64,000 bases of DNA from JABDQZ01 sp050049775 (GTDB taxonomy: Bacteria; Pseudomonadota; Gammaproteobacteria; Chromatiales; Chromatiaceae): the NCBI GenBank assembly GCA_050049775.1, contig JASFVP010000009.1, positions 1-64,000 on the forward strand. The letters are read 5' to 3'. The position numbers and the translations under genes are program-made. The notes under the pieces are model-generated. The model was not told the origin of the DNA, made no database searches, and saw only the letters and a list, made by a program, of their open reading frames with translations. Shown here one piece after another: positions 15,852 to 24,026 of the stretch; within the stretch, counting starts at the first letter, position 1, and the number at the start of each line of letters is the position of its first letter.

Positions 15852-17233
15852 TGACGAAACCCGGCTTCGAGGCTTGCCCGGTCGAGATCACGACCGATGA
15901 AAATCAGCTGGTTGAAGCGTGACTCACCATCGCGCCAGTCACGCCCCGGCTGGCCGTCGAACAACATGTGCACACCCTGGAACACAAAGCACTGCGGGTC
16001 ACCCGCCAACGCGAGTATGCCTTTCATGCGGAAGATATCAGTGCCCTTGCTGCGCAGCAGATTCACGATCCAGCTTTCAAAGCGGTTCTTGTCGAGATCA
16101 CCCGGCAGGCTCAGGCCAACCGAAGTGACGGTTTCATCGTGCTCGTGCGGACTGGCGTAGCGGTGCTCTTCATCGACCTGCATGCTGCGGCCGTCACGTA
16201 ACAGCTTCATGAGAAACTCTTCCGGCAGATGCTGGGTCAACAACACATAGCGGCCCTTGCGTGGCACATGCAGTTTGAATGAAGCACCCTGCTGTTCGTC
16301 GATCGGCAGGCGGTATAGATGATCGCCCGGCTGCACACCATTGAGCCAGTCCAGCTTTGGCTGACTCGAATACAGCAACACGCCGGCTTTCTTCCACTTG
16401 TCAAAATCCATCGACTCACCGATGCGACCGAACACCACATCGATGCTCGGGTCCGGGCCCGGCTCAAACTGCAGTTCGTAATCACCGGCTTCGAGTTCGT
16501 AAATACCGGCCCATTCAAACGGCAGTTCCTCGGTGAGAAACTCTGGGATCACATTGGATTTGGCTTCCAGGTCAAACGCGTGAATGCCGAGCACCTGATC
16601 GATGTCGATGTTGCCGTACTGCGTCTGGTAAATGCGCGTCATGCGATTGCGTTTCTGGATCGCAGTACGCAACTCATTGAGCTCATCGGACGACACCAGG
16701 TCGGTCTTGTTGAGCAATACCACATCGGCAAACGCCAGTTGCGATTCACATTCGGACGATTCACCCAGATGCTGCACCACGTGCTTGGCATCCACCAACG
16801 TGACAATCGCATCGAGGCGTAACTTGTCTTTCATCTCCTCGTCCATGAAGAAGGTCTGCGCCACCGGCCCCGGATCGGCCATGCCGGTGGTCTCGATCAG
16901 GATGTGATCGAACTTGTGTTTGCGTTTCATGAGGCGCGACAGAATACGAATCAGGTCACCACGCACGGTGCAGCAGATGCAACCGTTGTTCATTTCGAAC
17001 ACTTCTTCATCGCTGTTGACCACCAGCTCGTGATCGATGCCGATTTCACCGTATTCGTTTTCGATCACGGCGATGCGCTTGCCATGTTGCTCGGTAAGGA
17101 TGCGATTGAGCAAGGTGGTCTTGCCGGAGCCGAGGAAACCGGTCAGCACCGTGACCGGGATGCGCTCGTCTGTGCTGGCCGGGTTGTCGCTGATTTCGTG
17201 ATCGCTACAGGTCTCTTGCAGGCAACTTGTCAT
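15839..17233 (-). CDS. CobW/COG0523-type metallochaperone GTPase
   Basis: 464 residues. P loop GFLGSGKTT at 32-40, the metal-binding CICC at 85-88 (NNGCICCTVRGDL), DPGPVAQTF switch, and NKTD for guanine. The C-terminal CobW domain is long and contains two histidine-bearing segments (RYASPHEHDE; MLFDGQPGRDW at the end). The N terminus carries extra Cys and His (CLQETCSDHE). GAGGTGA precedes the ATG. Family members load zinc, cobalt, nickel or iron onto enzymes. Cyanase is not known to need a metal, so the client may be a carbonic anhydrase elsewhere, an unseen enzyme, or the HupE-linked metal; this is open. Confidence 0.9.
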   Translation of the reverse strand: MTSCLQETCSDHEISDNPASTDERIPVTVLTGFLGSGKTTLLNRILTEQHGKRIAVIENEYGEIGIDHELVVNSDEEVFEMNNGCICCTVRGDLIRILSRLMKRKHKFDHILIETTGMADPGPVAQTFFMDEEMKDKLRLDAIVTLVDAKHVVQHLGESSECESQLAFADVVLLNKTDLVSSDELNELRTAIQKRNRMTRIYQTQYGNIDIDQVLGIHAFDLEAKSNVIPEFLTEELPFEWAGIYELEAGDYELQFEPGPDPSIDVVFGRIGESMDFDKWKKAGVLLYSSQPKLDWLNGVQPGDHLYRLPIDEQQGASFKLHVPRKGRYVLLTQHLPEEFLMKLLRDGRSMQVDEEHRYASPHEHDETVTSVGLSLPGDLDKNRFESWIVNLLRSKGTDIFRMKGILALAGDPQCFVFQGVHMLFDGQPGRDWRDGESRFNQLIFIGRDLDRASLEAGFRQCLA

Positions 17234-17242
17234 GACATCACC

Positions 17243-18160
17243 TCATGAATGGTTCGCGGCGCGCAGGCCGGTATCTGTGATTTCCACCGCCGGATTGATT
17301 TCCTGCGGAAACACTCGCTCGGCTGTGGAAACCGAGGCGGTTGCGCCCGGCGCTTCGGCTTCGCCGGCCAGCTCCTTGGAGCGCGTCACGAGAAAATCAA
17401 CCAGATGGTTACGGATCGGGTAGTAAGCCGGGTCGCGGATGATGCTGCCACGCTGACGTGGCCTGGGAATATCCACCTTGACCGACTCGGCAATGCGCGC
17501 ATACGGGCCGTTGGTCATGAGCAGAATGCGGTCGGCCAGCAGGATGGCTTCATCAACATCGTGCGTGATCATAAACACGGTTTGGTGCGTATCCGACCAG
17601 ATCTTCAGCAGCTCGTCCTGGATGTTGCCGCGCGTCAATGCATCCAGCGCACCGAACGGCTCATCGAGTAATAACAGCTTGGGCTCGATGGCGAAGGCGC
17701 GCGCAATCGACACACGCTGGCGCATGCCACCGGACAGCTCGGAAGGCTTGCGCAGCTCTGCGCCATCGGCCAGACCGACCATTTTCAGGTACTTGTAGCA
17801 ATGCTCGGTAACCTGCTCCTTGCTCCAGCCGGGCCAGCGCGCGCGCACGCCAAACTGGATGTTTTTCAGCGCCGTCATCCACGGCAGCAAGGAATAGTTC
17901 TGGAACACCACACCGCGTTCCAGCGCCGGACCGGACACCTGTTTGCCTTCCATAAATATGGCGCCATCGGTCGGTTCGTCGAGTCCGGCGAGAATGTTGA
18001 GAATGGTGGACTTGCCGCAACCCGAGTGACCGATGATGCAGACGAACTCGCCTTTTTCGATGCCGAAGTTGGCGTTTTCGAATACCGTGAGTTCGTCACC
18101 CTTGACCTTGAAGCGGCGCGACAGGTTTTCGGCTTCTACAAAAAACTTCTGGGTAGCCAC
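17243..18160 (-). CDS. cynD: Cyanate/nitrate-type ABC transporter ATPase
   Basis: 305 residues of the NrtD/SsuB ATPase type: Walker A GHSGCGKST, Q loop FQNYSLLPW, signature ELSGGMRQR, Walker B LLLLDEPFGALD and switch His in ITHDVDEA. I chose a GTG that follows AAGGAG by 8 bases and lies just after the permease stop; the longer frame would run back into the permease gene. The C-terminal 50 residues after the nucleotide domain (PRPRQRGSIIRDP onward) match NrtD/CynD proteins. It powers the permease and binding protein encoded upstream. Confidence 0.9.
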   Translation of the reverse strand: MATQKFFVEAENLSRRFKVKGDELTVFENANFGIEKGEFVCIIGHSGCGKSTILNILAGLDEPTDGAIFMEGKQVSGPALERGVVFQNYSLLPWMTALKNIQFGVRARWPGWSKEQVTEHCYKYLKMVGLADGAELRKPSELSGGMRQRVSIARAFAIEPKLLLLDEPFGALDALTRGNIQDELLKIWSDTHQTVFMITHDVDEAILLADRILLMTNGPYARIAESVKVDIPRPRQRGSIIRDPAYYPIRNHLVDFLVTRSKELAGEAEAPGATASVSTAERVFPQEINPAVEITDTGLRAANHS

Positions 18161-18164
18161 GGCC

Positions 18165-18995
18165 TTACTCCTTGTACTCAACCAGTCGGGTGGCGGCGGA
18201 CAAGGCCATGTCGAGCAACATGCCGACCACACCGATCATGAGTATCGAGAAAATCACACTGGTGAGGTCGAGGTTGTTCCACTCGTTCCAGACGTAGTAA
18301 CCAATGCCGGTGCCACCGACCAGCATTTCGGCGGCGACGATCACCAGCCAGGCGATGCCGATGGAAATGCGCATGCCGGTTAATATGGTGGGCGCAGCGG
18401 CCGGCAGGATCACTGTCGTCGCAGTTCGCAGGCGTGACAGTTCATGCGTGCGCGCCACGTTGAGCCAGTCCTGGCGCACATTGGCGACGCCGAACGCGGT
18501 GTTGATCAACATCGGCCAGATCGAGCAGATGAAGATCACGAAAATCGATGAGGCTTCGGAATCCTTGATGATGAACAAGGCCAGCGGCATCCACGCCAAT
18601 GGCGAGATCGGCCGCAATACCTGGATGAATGGATTCAGCGCCTTGTACATGAGCGGCGACATACCGATGACAAAACCCAATGGAATCGCCACCAGCGCAG
18701 CGATCAGATAGCCGGCCAGTACACGATAGATCGAATAACCGAGCTGGATGCCGATACCCTTGTCGTTCGGGCCCTTGTCGTAAAACGGGTCAGAGATTTC
18801 CTCGACCGCCAGGCTGATGACGGCGGAAGGCGGCGGTACACGCGCCTCCTGGTCAGCGCCGCCCATGAGCAGTTCGTACTCGCTCAGCGCCTCGGTCGCT
18901 TCCGGCGCCTGATTGGTGAACTCCCAGAGGCCCAGCAGCAATAACAGCATGGCGACCGACAGGATCACGGCGCGGACATTTAATGATTGCAACAT
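18165..18995 (-). CDS. cynB: Cyanate/nitrate-type ABC transporter permease
   Basis: 276 residues, six predicted membrane helices. N-terminal anchor VILSVAMLLLLLGLWEF, an extracytoplasmic loop (about 30-75), then the permease domain with the EAA-like loop NVARTHELSRLRTATTVILPAAAPTILTG and the RISIGIAWLVIVAAEML segment typical of NrtB/SsuC/TauC permeases. It follows the binding-protein gene after a hairpin-containing gap of 59 bases and its stop lies four bases before the ATPase start. Confidence 0.9.
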   Translation of the reverse strand: MLQSLNVRAVILSVAMLLLLLGLWEFTNQAPEATEALSEYELLMGGADQEARVPPPSAVISLAVEEISDPFYDKGPNDKGIGIQLGYSIYRVLAGYLIAALVAIPLGFVIGMSPLMYKALNPFIQVLRPISPLAWMPLALFIIKDSEASSIFVIFICSIWPMLINTAFGVANVRQDWLNVARTHELSRLRTATTVILPAAAPTILTGMRISIGIAWLVIVAAEMLVGGTGIGYYVWNEWNNLDLTSVIFSILMIGVVGMLLDMALSAATRLVEYKE

Positions 18996-19020
18996 ATAAA
19001 AAACCCTTGTTGATGTTAAT

Positions 19021-19048
19021 GGGACCGGCGGCGCTCACCGCCGGTCCC
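19021..19048 (-). other. GC-rich hairpin after the binding-protein gene
   Basis: GGGACCGGCGG-CGCTCA-CCGCCGGTCCC, an 11-base perfect stem, sits six bases past the binding-protein stop and 25 bases before the permease start. There is no U run. Hairpins here often protect the binding-protein mRNA or reduce read-through, giving more binding protein than permease. Confidence 0.65.
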
Positions 19049-19054
19049 GCCCGG

Positions 19055-20578
19055 TTAGCTGCGCTTGATCGCGAAGCTGTTGACGTAGGCTTCCGGCGTG
19101 GCCGGATCGAAGGTCTTGCCCATGATTTCGTACTTCTCATAGGTATGATCCGGCACGTCATAGCCGAGATCATGCATCACCTTGGTGGCGTCGGCAGCCA
19201 GGTAGACTTCCTCGGCGACCTTGCGATAGTCGACATCACCCTTGATGTAACCCCAACGTTTCATCTGCGTCAGAATCCACACCGCCATTGAGTGCCATGG
19301 GAACGGGTCAAAGTCGATCCGGTTCGGATCGTTTTTGACATTGCCCAGGCCATCGGCATAGCGACCGGTCAGTACCTGTTCGATCACCGGCACCGGCTGG
19401 TTGAGGTAGTTCTTCGGCGCGATCGCCTTGGAGATTTCCTTACGGTTTTCATGCACCTGCGAATAGGCCGTCGCGTCGATGATCGACTTCAGCAAGGCCG
19501 CATAGGTATTCGGCAAGGTGGTGGCGAATTCCTCGGAACAGGCAAACGCACAGCAGGGATGGCCCGGCCAGATGTCCTTGGTCAGCGTATGAATGAAACC
19601 GACCTTCTCCCACACGGCGCGCTGGTTGAACGGATCTGGCGACAGATAACCGTCGAGGTTACCGGCGCGCAGGTTGGCGACCATTTCCGGTGGCGGCACG
19701 ACGCGGATCTGGATGTCCTTGTCCGGGTCCAGCCCATGCTCGGCAACGTAATAACGCAACAGGAAGTTGTGCATGGAATAGTCAAACGGCACGCCGAACT
19801 TAAAGCCTTTCCAGTTTTTCGGATCGCGGTTGTCCTTGTGTTTCATGTGCAGCACGATCGCCTGGCCGTTGATGTTTTCCACCGCCGGCATGCGGAACGG
19901 CACCTGGGTGGAACCCGCGCCCATGCTGATCGCCAGAGGCATCGGTGTCAGCATGTGGGAAGCGTCGTATTCCTTGGACAGCGACTTGTCGCGCGCCACC
20001 GCCCAGCCGGCCGTCTTGATGACTTCGACATCCAGACCGTACTTGCTGTAGAAACCCATCGGGTGCGCCATGATGATCGGCGTGGCGCAGGTGATCGGCA
20101 CAAAGCCGACTTTCAGCTTGGACTTCTCCGGCTTGCCGAGATTGTCCTTGATGGCCGCCTTGACGTCGTCCATCGGCAGGATCGAACCCAGCACCGCGGC
20201 CAGTGTGCCGCCGCCGACCGCGGACAGAAAGCCGCGCCGCGAGATTTCATCGTGACCGAACACACCACGCACGATGGCGCTTTCGATGGCGCGATCCATG
20301 ATGTCCTCGGAGCTTTCCAGCGGGTTGTCGTCGGAAGCTGTGTTCAGCAGCGCTTCGTCAGCGATGTAATCGCCAACCGGACGAGCGCCATCGGCGGTAT
20401 TGATGGTGCCTTCGAACACCGCCTGCTCCAGACGTTCCGTTCGTTCCGTTTCCGTGCATTCATAACTCGCGTACGCCGCCTCATTGCGCTCAAAAACACA
20501 AATCGGGCACTTGCACGTAGGGCCATGCTGCAGGTCGGAATCCTTATCAAAGGGATTACCTAGACTCTTGTATGACAT
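19055..20578 (-). CDS. cynA: Tat-exported NrtA/CmpA-type binding protein with cysteine-rich N-terminal extension
   Basis: 507 residues. A twin-arginine signal (SRRGFLSAVGGGTLAAVLGSIL) lies at 113-134, so 113 residues precede it; this N-terminal extension contains CKCPIC (22-27) and C41 and is acidic. The exported part starts LKVGFVPITCATPIIMA and follows the nitrate/bicarbonate/cyanate-binding protein pattern (WAVARDKSLSKEYDASHML, RIDFDPFPWHSMAVWILTQMKRWGYI). A GAGGAAA ribosome binding site overlaps a small palindrome TCGAGTAACTCGA. Substrate assignment to cyanate rests on the operon, since nitrate and bicarbonate binders look alike. Confidence 0.9.
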   Translation of the reverse strand: MSYKSLGNPFDKDSDLQHGPTCKCPICVFERNEAAYASYECTETERTERLEQAVFEGTINTADGARPVGDYIADEALLNTASDDNPLESSEDIMDRAIESAIVRGVFGHDEISRRGFLSAVGGGTLAAVLGSILPMDDVKAAIKDNLGKPEKSKLKVGFVPITCATPIIMAHPMGFYSKYGLDVEVIKTAGWAVARDKSLSKEYDASHMLTPMPLAISMGAGSTQVPFRMPAVENINGQAIVLHMKHKDNRDPKNWKGFKFGVPFDYSMHNFLLRYYVAEHGLDPDKDIQIRVVPPPEMVANLRAGNLDGYLSPDPFNQRAVWEKVGFIHTLTKDIWPGHPCCAFACSEEFATTLPNTYAALLKSIIDATAYSQVHENRKEISKAIAPKNYLNQPVPVIEQVLTGRYADGLGNVKNDPNRIDFDPFPWHSMAVWILTQMKRWGYIKGDVDYRKVAEEVYLAADATKVMHDLGYDVPDHTYEKYEIMGKTFDPATPEAYVNSFAIKRS

Positions 20579-20610
20579 TGCAATTTCCTCGAGTAACTCG
20601 AACTGATGAC

Positions 20611-20700
20611 TTACCTAAAAGCCGCACTGCCGGCACATGGCACGACTTCTGCACAAAGAGCTGTGGGAGGCGATACGCTTTCCGAATTGGCAAAATTCAT
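20611..20700 (-). CDS. Short leader reading frame in the cyn operon 5' region (29 aa)
   Basis: An ATG six bases after an AGGAG encodes 29 residues (MNFANSESVSPPTALCAEVV then PCAGSAAFR) and stops 32 bases before the binding-protein ATG. It lies in the roughly 240-base leader downstream of the sigma-54-like promoter. The good ribosome binding site is the main support. It could be a leader peptide that tunes translation, a small protein, or chance. Confidence 0.4.
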   Translation of the reverse strand: MNFANSESVSPPTALCAEVVPCAGSAAFR

Positions 20701-20829
20701 GGACGACTCCTGTGCATGGACGCACTCATATTGGGCAAAACGCACTTTTCCGGTGCAGAAATTTGATGGCCAACCCGCTTCACGTCCCTGTTTCCCTTGA
20801 TGCAGTGAGCGGCCATCGTTAACTGGTAG

Positions 20830-20845
20830 AGCAGTCATCGTGCCA
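20830..20845 (-). promoter_or_regulatory. Sigma-54-like promoter for the cyn operon
   Basis: On the minus strand TGGCAC-GATGA-CTGCT matches TGGCAC-N5-TTGCW with one mismatch, keeping the GG and GC dinucleotides at the correct spacing. Transcription would start near 20818, about 240 bases before cynA. Confidence 0.65.
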
Positions 20846-20910
20846 ACAGGAGTAATTTTGTTATGTTATTGTTTTTTAAAAAATTTATTGTCTTCTGCCA
20901 GATGACGAAA

Positions 20911-20970
20911 AATTACGAAATCTGGTAAATCACCAAATTTCGTAATTACTGACTACGAGCCTTCGTAATC
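20911..20970. promoter_or_regulatory. ATTACGAA/TTCGTAAT palindrome, putative activator binding site
   Basis: The arms AATTACGAAAT (20911-20921) and ATTTCGTAATT (20937-20947) are perfectly complementary, and inside them TGGT (20923-20926) pairs with ACCA (20932-20935). A third TTCGTAAT half-site is at 20962-20969. The site is 65-125 bases upstream of the minus-strand sigma-54-like promoter and just upstream of the activator gene, so one protein could activate cyn and regulate itself. Confidence 0.65.
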
Positions 20971-21006
20971 CGAACAACCAGGAAAACACCGCATTGGGAA
21001 GACGCC

Positions 21007-22953
21007 ATGAACAGGCTTGAAAACGAGTTCAACTACGAACAAAAACCGGGCAGCTGGGACCCGATCGGTCCGTTTCAGTTGTATTTTGACAGTCACCCGG
21101 AGCCAACGCTGGTGATCGATCCGGTCGCCGACCAGATCCATGAAGCCAACCGCGCGGCCTGCGACCTGCTCGGTTACAGCCGCGATGAATTGCTGGCGTT
21201 GTATCCGAGTGCTTTGCATCCCCAGGAAATGCCGGCGCTGATCGTGTTTACCCAATCGGTGCTGCATAACGGCAGTGGCTGGACCAGCGAACTGAGTTGC
21301 CGTAGCAAACACGGCGAGGAAATCAGCGTCGAATACCATGCGCGCCTGGCGCAGGCCACGCCGGTGCCGCTGCTGGTGATTTCATTTCACAACCGCGCCA
21401 ACCTGGAACAGCAACGCATGGACGATGAGGCCAATGACTATGTGCGGCGTGGTCTGTCCGAATGGCGCCGCGTCGAACGCCTGTTCCAGGAAATCGAGGC
21501 GGAAAACCAGTTGCTGCTGAAAGCCGCAGGTGACGGTATTTATGGCGTCAATACCGAAGGCATTACCACTTTCGTCAATCCGGCCGCCTGTGAGTTGCTG
21601 GGCTGGTCGGCTGACGAACTGGTCGGCAGGAACATGCACCAGCTGGTGCACCATACCCATGCCGATGGCAGTCATTACCATGACGAGGATTGCCCCATCT
21701 ATAAGGCTTTCCGCGATGGCATCGTGCATCGTGTCGAAGACGAAGTTTTCTGGCGCAAGGACGGTTCACCGTTGCCGGTCGAGTACACCAGCACACCGAT
21801 CCGCGATCGTGGTCGTCTGGTCGGTGCGGTGCTCATCTTCCGCGACATCACCGAACGTAAGCAGGCGGAAAACGATTTGCGCAATGCGCTCGATGAGGTA
21901 CAGCGTCTCAAGCAACGTCTCGAAGATGAAAATGCCTATCTGCAGGAAGAAATCAGCGCCGAACATAATTACCAGGAAATCGTCGGCGTCAGCCACGCCG
22001 TCAAGCAGGTGTTCCGCCAGATCGAACTGGTGGCGCACACCGATGCCACCGTATTGATCAACGGTGAGTCGGGCACCGGTAAGGAACTGATCGCGCGCGC
22101 CATCCACAACAACAGCCAGCGTGCTGAAAAACCGATGATCCGTGTCAACTGCGCGGCGATTCCGCACGAATTGTTCGAAAGCGAATTCTTCGGGCATGTC
22201 AAAGGTGCGTTTACTGGCGCCACACGCGACCGCACCGGACGTTTCAAGCTGGCCGATGGCGGCACCCTGTTTCTCGACGAGGTCGGTGAAATTCCCATTG
22301 ATTTACAGGGCAAGCTATTGCGCGTGTTGCAGGAAGGCCAGTTTGAACGTGTCGGCGAAGAACGTACGCGCAGCGTCAACGTGCGTGTCATTGCCGCGAC
22401 CAACCGCGACCTGAAGCAGGAAATCAGGGACAAACGTTTCCGCGAGGACCTGTACTTCCGCCTCAATGTCTATCCAATCGAATGCGCGCCCTTGCGTGAC
22501 CGGCTTGAAGACATTCCGTTACTGGCGAGTCATTTCCTGCAACGCCTGAGCCGGCGCATGGGTGTACGTAACATCCGCCTGGTACAAAGTGATGTCAGCA
22601 AGCTGCAGTCCTACGACTGGCCCGGCAATGTGCGTGAACTGGAAAACGTAATCGAACGCGCCGTCATCTCGGCGCGCAACGGCCGCCTGAATATTGACCT
22701 GCCATGCGTCGCGAATACTGAAACAACGCAGCAGGATGCAAGTGCCGGTCAAACCACGCCGACCGATGGGATACTCACCGAAACACAGCGCGTGCAACGT
22801 GATCGAGAAGTCATACTGAAAGCATTGCAAAGCTGCAACGGCAAGGTGTTTGGCGCCGGCGGAGCGGCAGAACTGCTCGGCGTGAAACCAACGACATTGG
22901 CATCACGTATGAAAAAGCTTGGCATTGAAAAGCCAAAGCGCAAATCTTCATGA
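21007..22953 (+). CDS. Sigma-54-dependent activator, PAS-PAS-AAA-Fis
   Basis: 648 residues. Two PAS domains (about 30-130 and 165-285; the second has NPAACELLGW and ends FRDITERKQAE), a coiled linker, then the AAA+ domain with Walker A GESGTGKE near 354, the sigma-54 contact loop GAFTGA near 400, and LFLDEVGEIP. The C terminus has a Fis-type helix-turn-helix (GAGGAAELLGVKPTTLASRMKKLG). The PAS domains, not a receiver, should sense the signal, so it needs no kinase. It is divergent from the cyn operon, whose sigma-54-like promoter and palindrome lie between them, so it is probably the cyn activator. Confidence 0.92.
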   Translation: MNRLENEFNYEQKPGSWDPIGPFQLYFDSHPEPTLVIDPVADQIHEANRAACDLLGYSRDELLALYPSALHPQEMPALIVFTQSVLHNGSGWTSELSCRSKHGEEISVEYHARLAQATPVPLLVISFHNRANLEQQRMDDEANDYVRRGLSEWRRVERLFQEIEAENQLLLKAAGDGIYGVNTEGITTFVNPAACELLGWSADELVGRNMHQLVHHTHADGSHYHDEDCPIYKAFRDGIVHRVEDEVFWRKDGSPLPVEYTSTPIRDRGRLVGAVLIFRDITERKQAENDLRNALDEVQRLKQRLEDENAYLQEEISAEHNYQEIVGVSHAVKQVFRQIELVAHTDATVLINGESGTGKELIARAIHNNSQRAEKPMIRVNCAAIPHELFESEFFGHVKGAFTGATRDRTGRFKLADGGTLFLDEVGEIPIDLQGKLLRVLQEGQFERVGEERTRSVNVRVIAATNRDLKQEIRDKRFREDLYFRLNVYPIECAPLRDRLEDIPLLASHFLQRLSRRMGVRNIRLVQSDVSKLQSYDWPGNVRELENVIERAVISARNGRLNIDLPCVANTETTQQDASAGQTTPTDGILTETQRVQRDREVILKALQSCNGKVFGAGGAAELLGVKPTTLASRMKKLGIEKPKRKSS

Positions 22954-22956
22954 AAG

Positions 22957-22981
22957 TGGCGGGGTTGTGATAACCCCGCCA
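22957..22981. terminator. Hairpin between convergent genes
   Basis: TGGCGGGGTT-GTGAT-AACCCCGCCA, a perfect 10-base stem, lies immediately after the activator gene and before the stop of the leftward AsmA-like gene. There is little U run. Confidence 0.65.
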
Positions 22982-22996
22982 CAAAAGCCAATCACC

Positions 22997-23794
22997 TTAT
23001 TGCCCGAACAAGCCTTTCAGCTTGTCGCCGACCTTATCACCGACGTCACCGCCGAGCGCTTCTTCCGCCTTCGCCTTTAACTGGGCCTTGGCTTCTTCGG
23101 CGGTTTTGCCGAGGTATTTCTGCACACCCAGGTCCGCAACTGATGTTTTGATTTTCTCAATCAACACTTTGGCTAACTTCTCTGCCACTTGCGCCGGTGT
23201 GGCGCCGCCGGATGACTCACCGATGTCGTTCAGTTCGATGCGCGGCAGGTTGGTGGACAGGTCTTCATTTTTCAATGCAGCAATGCGTGCATCGATCTCA
23301 CCTTTCTCAACAATCAGCTTGCGGATGATGAGTTTGACTTGTTTGGAGCCTGAGTCCTTCCCGGCAGCCTTACCGGAACCACCACCAGCGGCCTGCTGCA
23401 CATTATCCTTCAGCATGTTGACATTGGCCTGGCCCTTGTCATTGATCTCATAGAATATCTGCGGCGCCTGGATCAGAATTTTATCAATCACGATAACATC
23501 CTTGGTGACGGTCTTCGGGTCGATCGCGACACTGATGTTATCCAGGGTGAAAATATTGGGTCGGCTGAAACCGGCCGGATTGGCGATCTTCACACCCTGG
23601 ATACTGCCCTCGCCCGACGTCAACGCCAGTTTGACGCCATCAACGTCAACCTGGGTCTGCAGCGCCTGCGAACCGTATTTCTCGATCGCCGCCTCGACCA
23701 GGCCATCCAGCGATGACCACACGTAAACAACCGCAGCGATAACGATCACTGCCACAGCGGCTACGCCTATTCCAACCACTTTACCTGTTTTCAT
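22997..23794 (-). CDS. AsmA-like envelope protein
   Basis: 265 residues: N-terminal membrane anchor (VVGIGVAAVAVIVIAAVVYVW), then an AsmA/DUF748-type beta-rich region (VDVDGVKLALTSGEGSIQGVKIANPAGF, LDNISVAIDPKTV) and a helical Lys/Ala-rich C terminus. It is much shorter than AsmA itself. Such proteins sit in the inner membrane facing the periplasm, and larger relatives take part in lipid transfer to the outer membrane. I chose the ATG with GGAG nine bases upstream over a GTG three codons earlier. Bases 23795-24026 are AT-rich promoter-like sequence with no gene. Confidence 0.78.
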   Translation of the reverse strand: MKTGKVVGIGVAAVAVIVIAAVVYVWSSLDGLVEAAIEKYGSQALQTQVDVDGVKLALTSGEGSIQGVKIANPAGFSRPNIFTLDNISVAIDPKTVTKDVIVIDKILIQAPQIFYEINDKGQANVNMLKDNVQQAAGGGSGKAAGKDSGSKQVKLIIRKLIVEKGEIDARIAALKNEDLSTNLPRIELNDIGESSGGATPAQVAEKLAKVLIEKIKTSVADLGVQKYLGKTAEEAKAQLKAKAEEALGGDVGDKVGDKLKGLFGQ

Positions 23795-24026
23795 TTTCCT
23801 CACTCCTTGATCGATTCTTGTTCACACGTGTAACGATATCACTGATCAGCCTGCACTGTTATTACAACAAGCAGGCATCGAGACATGCAGCAAAATTTTA
23901 TCGAAAATTAATAATCGTCATTATCTATTATTAATATATATATTAACGATTTCATTAATAATAAAACCATCTCTATAGTTCTCTGCAACAAGGCAAAAAC
24001 CGCCTGAAATGACTATGGAGAATAAA

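Noticed and set aside
19292..20563. 423-residue open frame on the plus strand
   Set aside because: It is antisense to cynA, whose product shows a Tat signal and family motifs; the plus frame has no family pattern.
20579..20830. Riboswitch in the cyn leader
   Set aside because: Apart from the small palindrome TCGAGTAACTCGA next to the ribosome binding site, no conserved aptamer pattern or strong branched structure could be recognised by eye.
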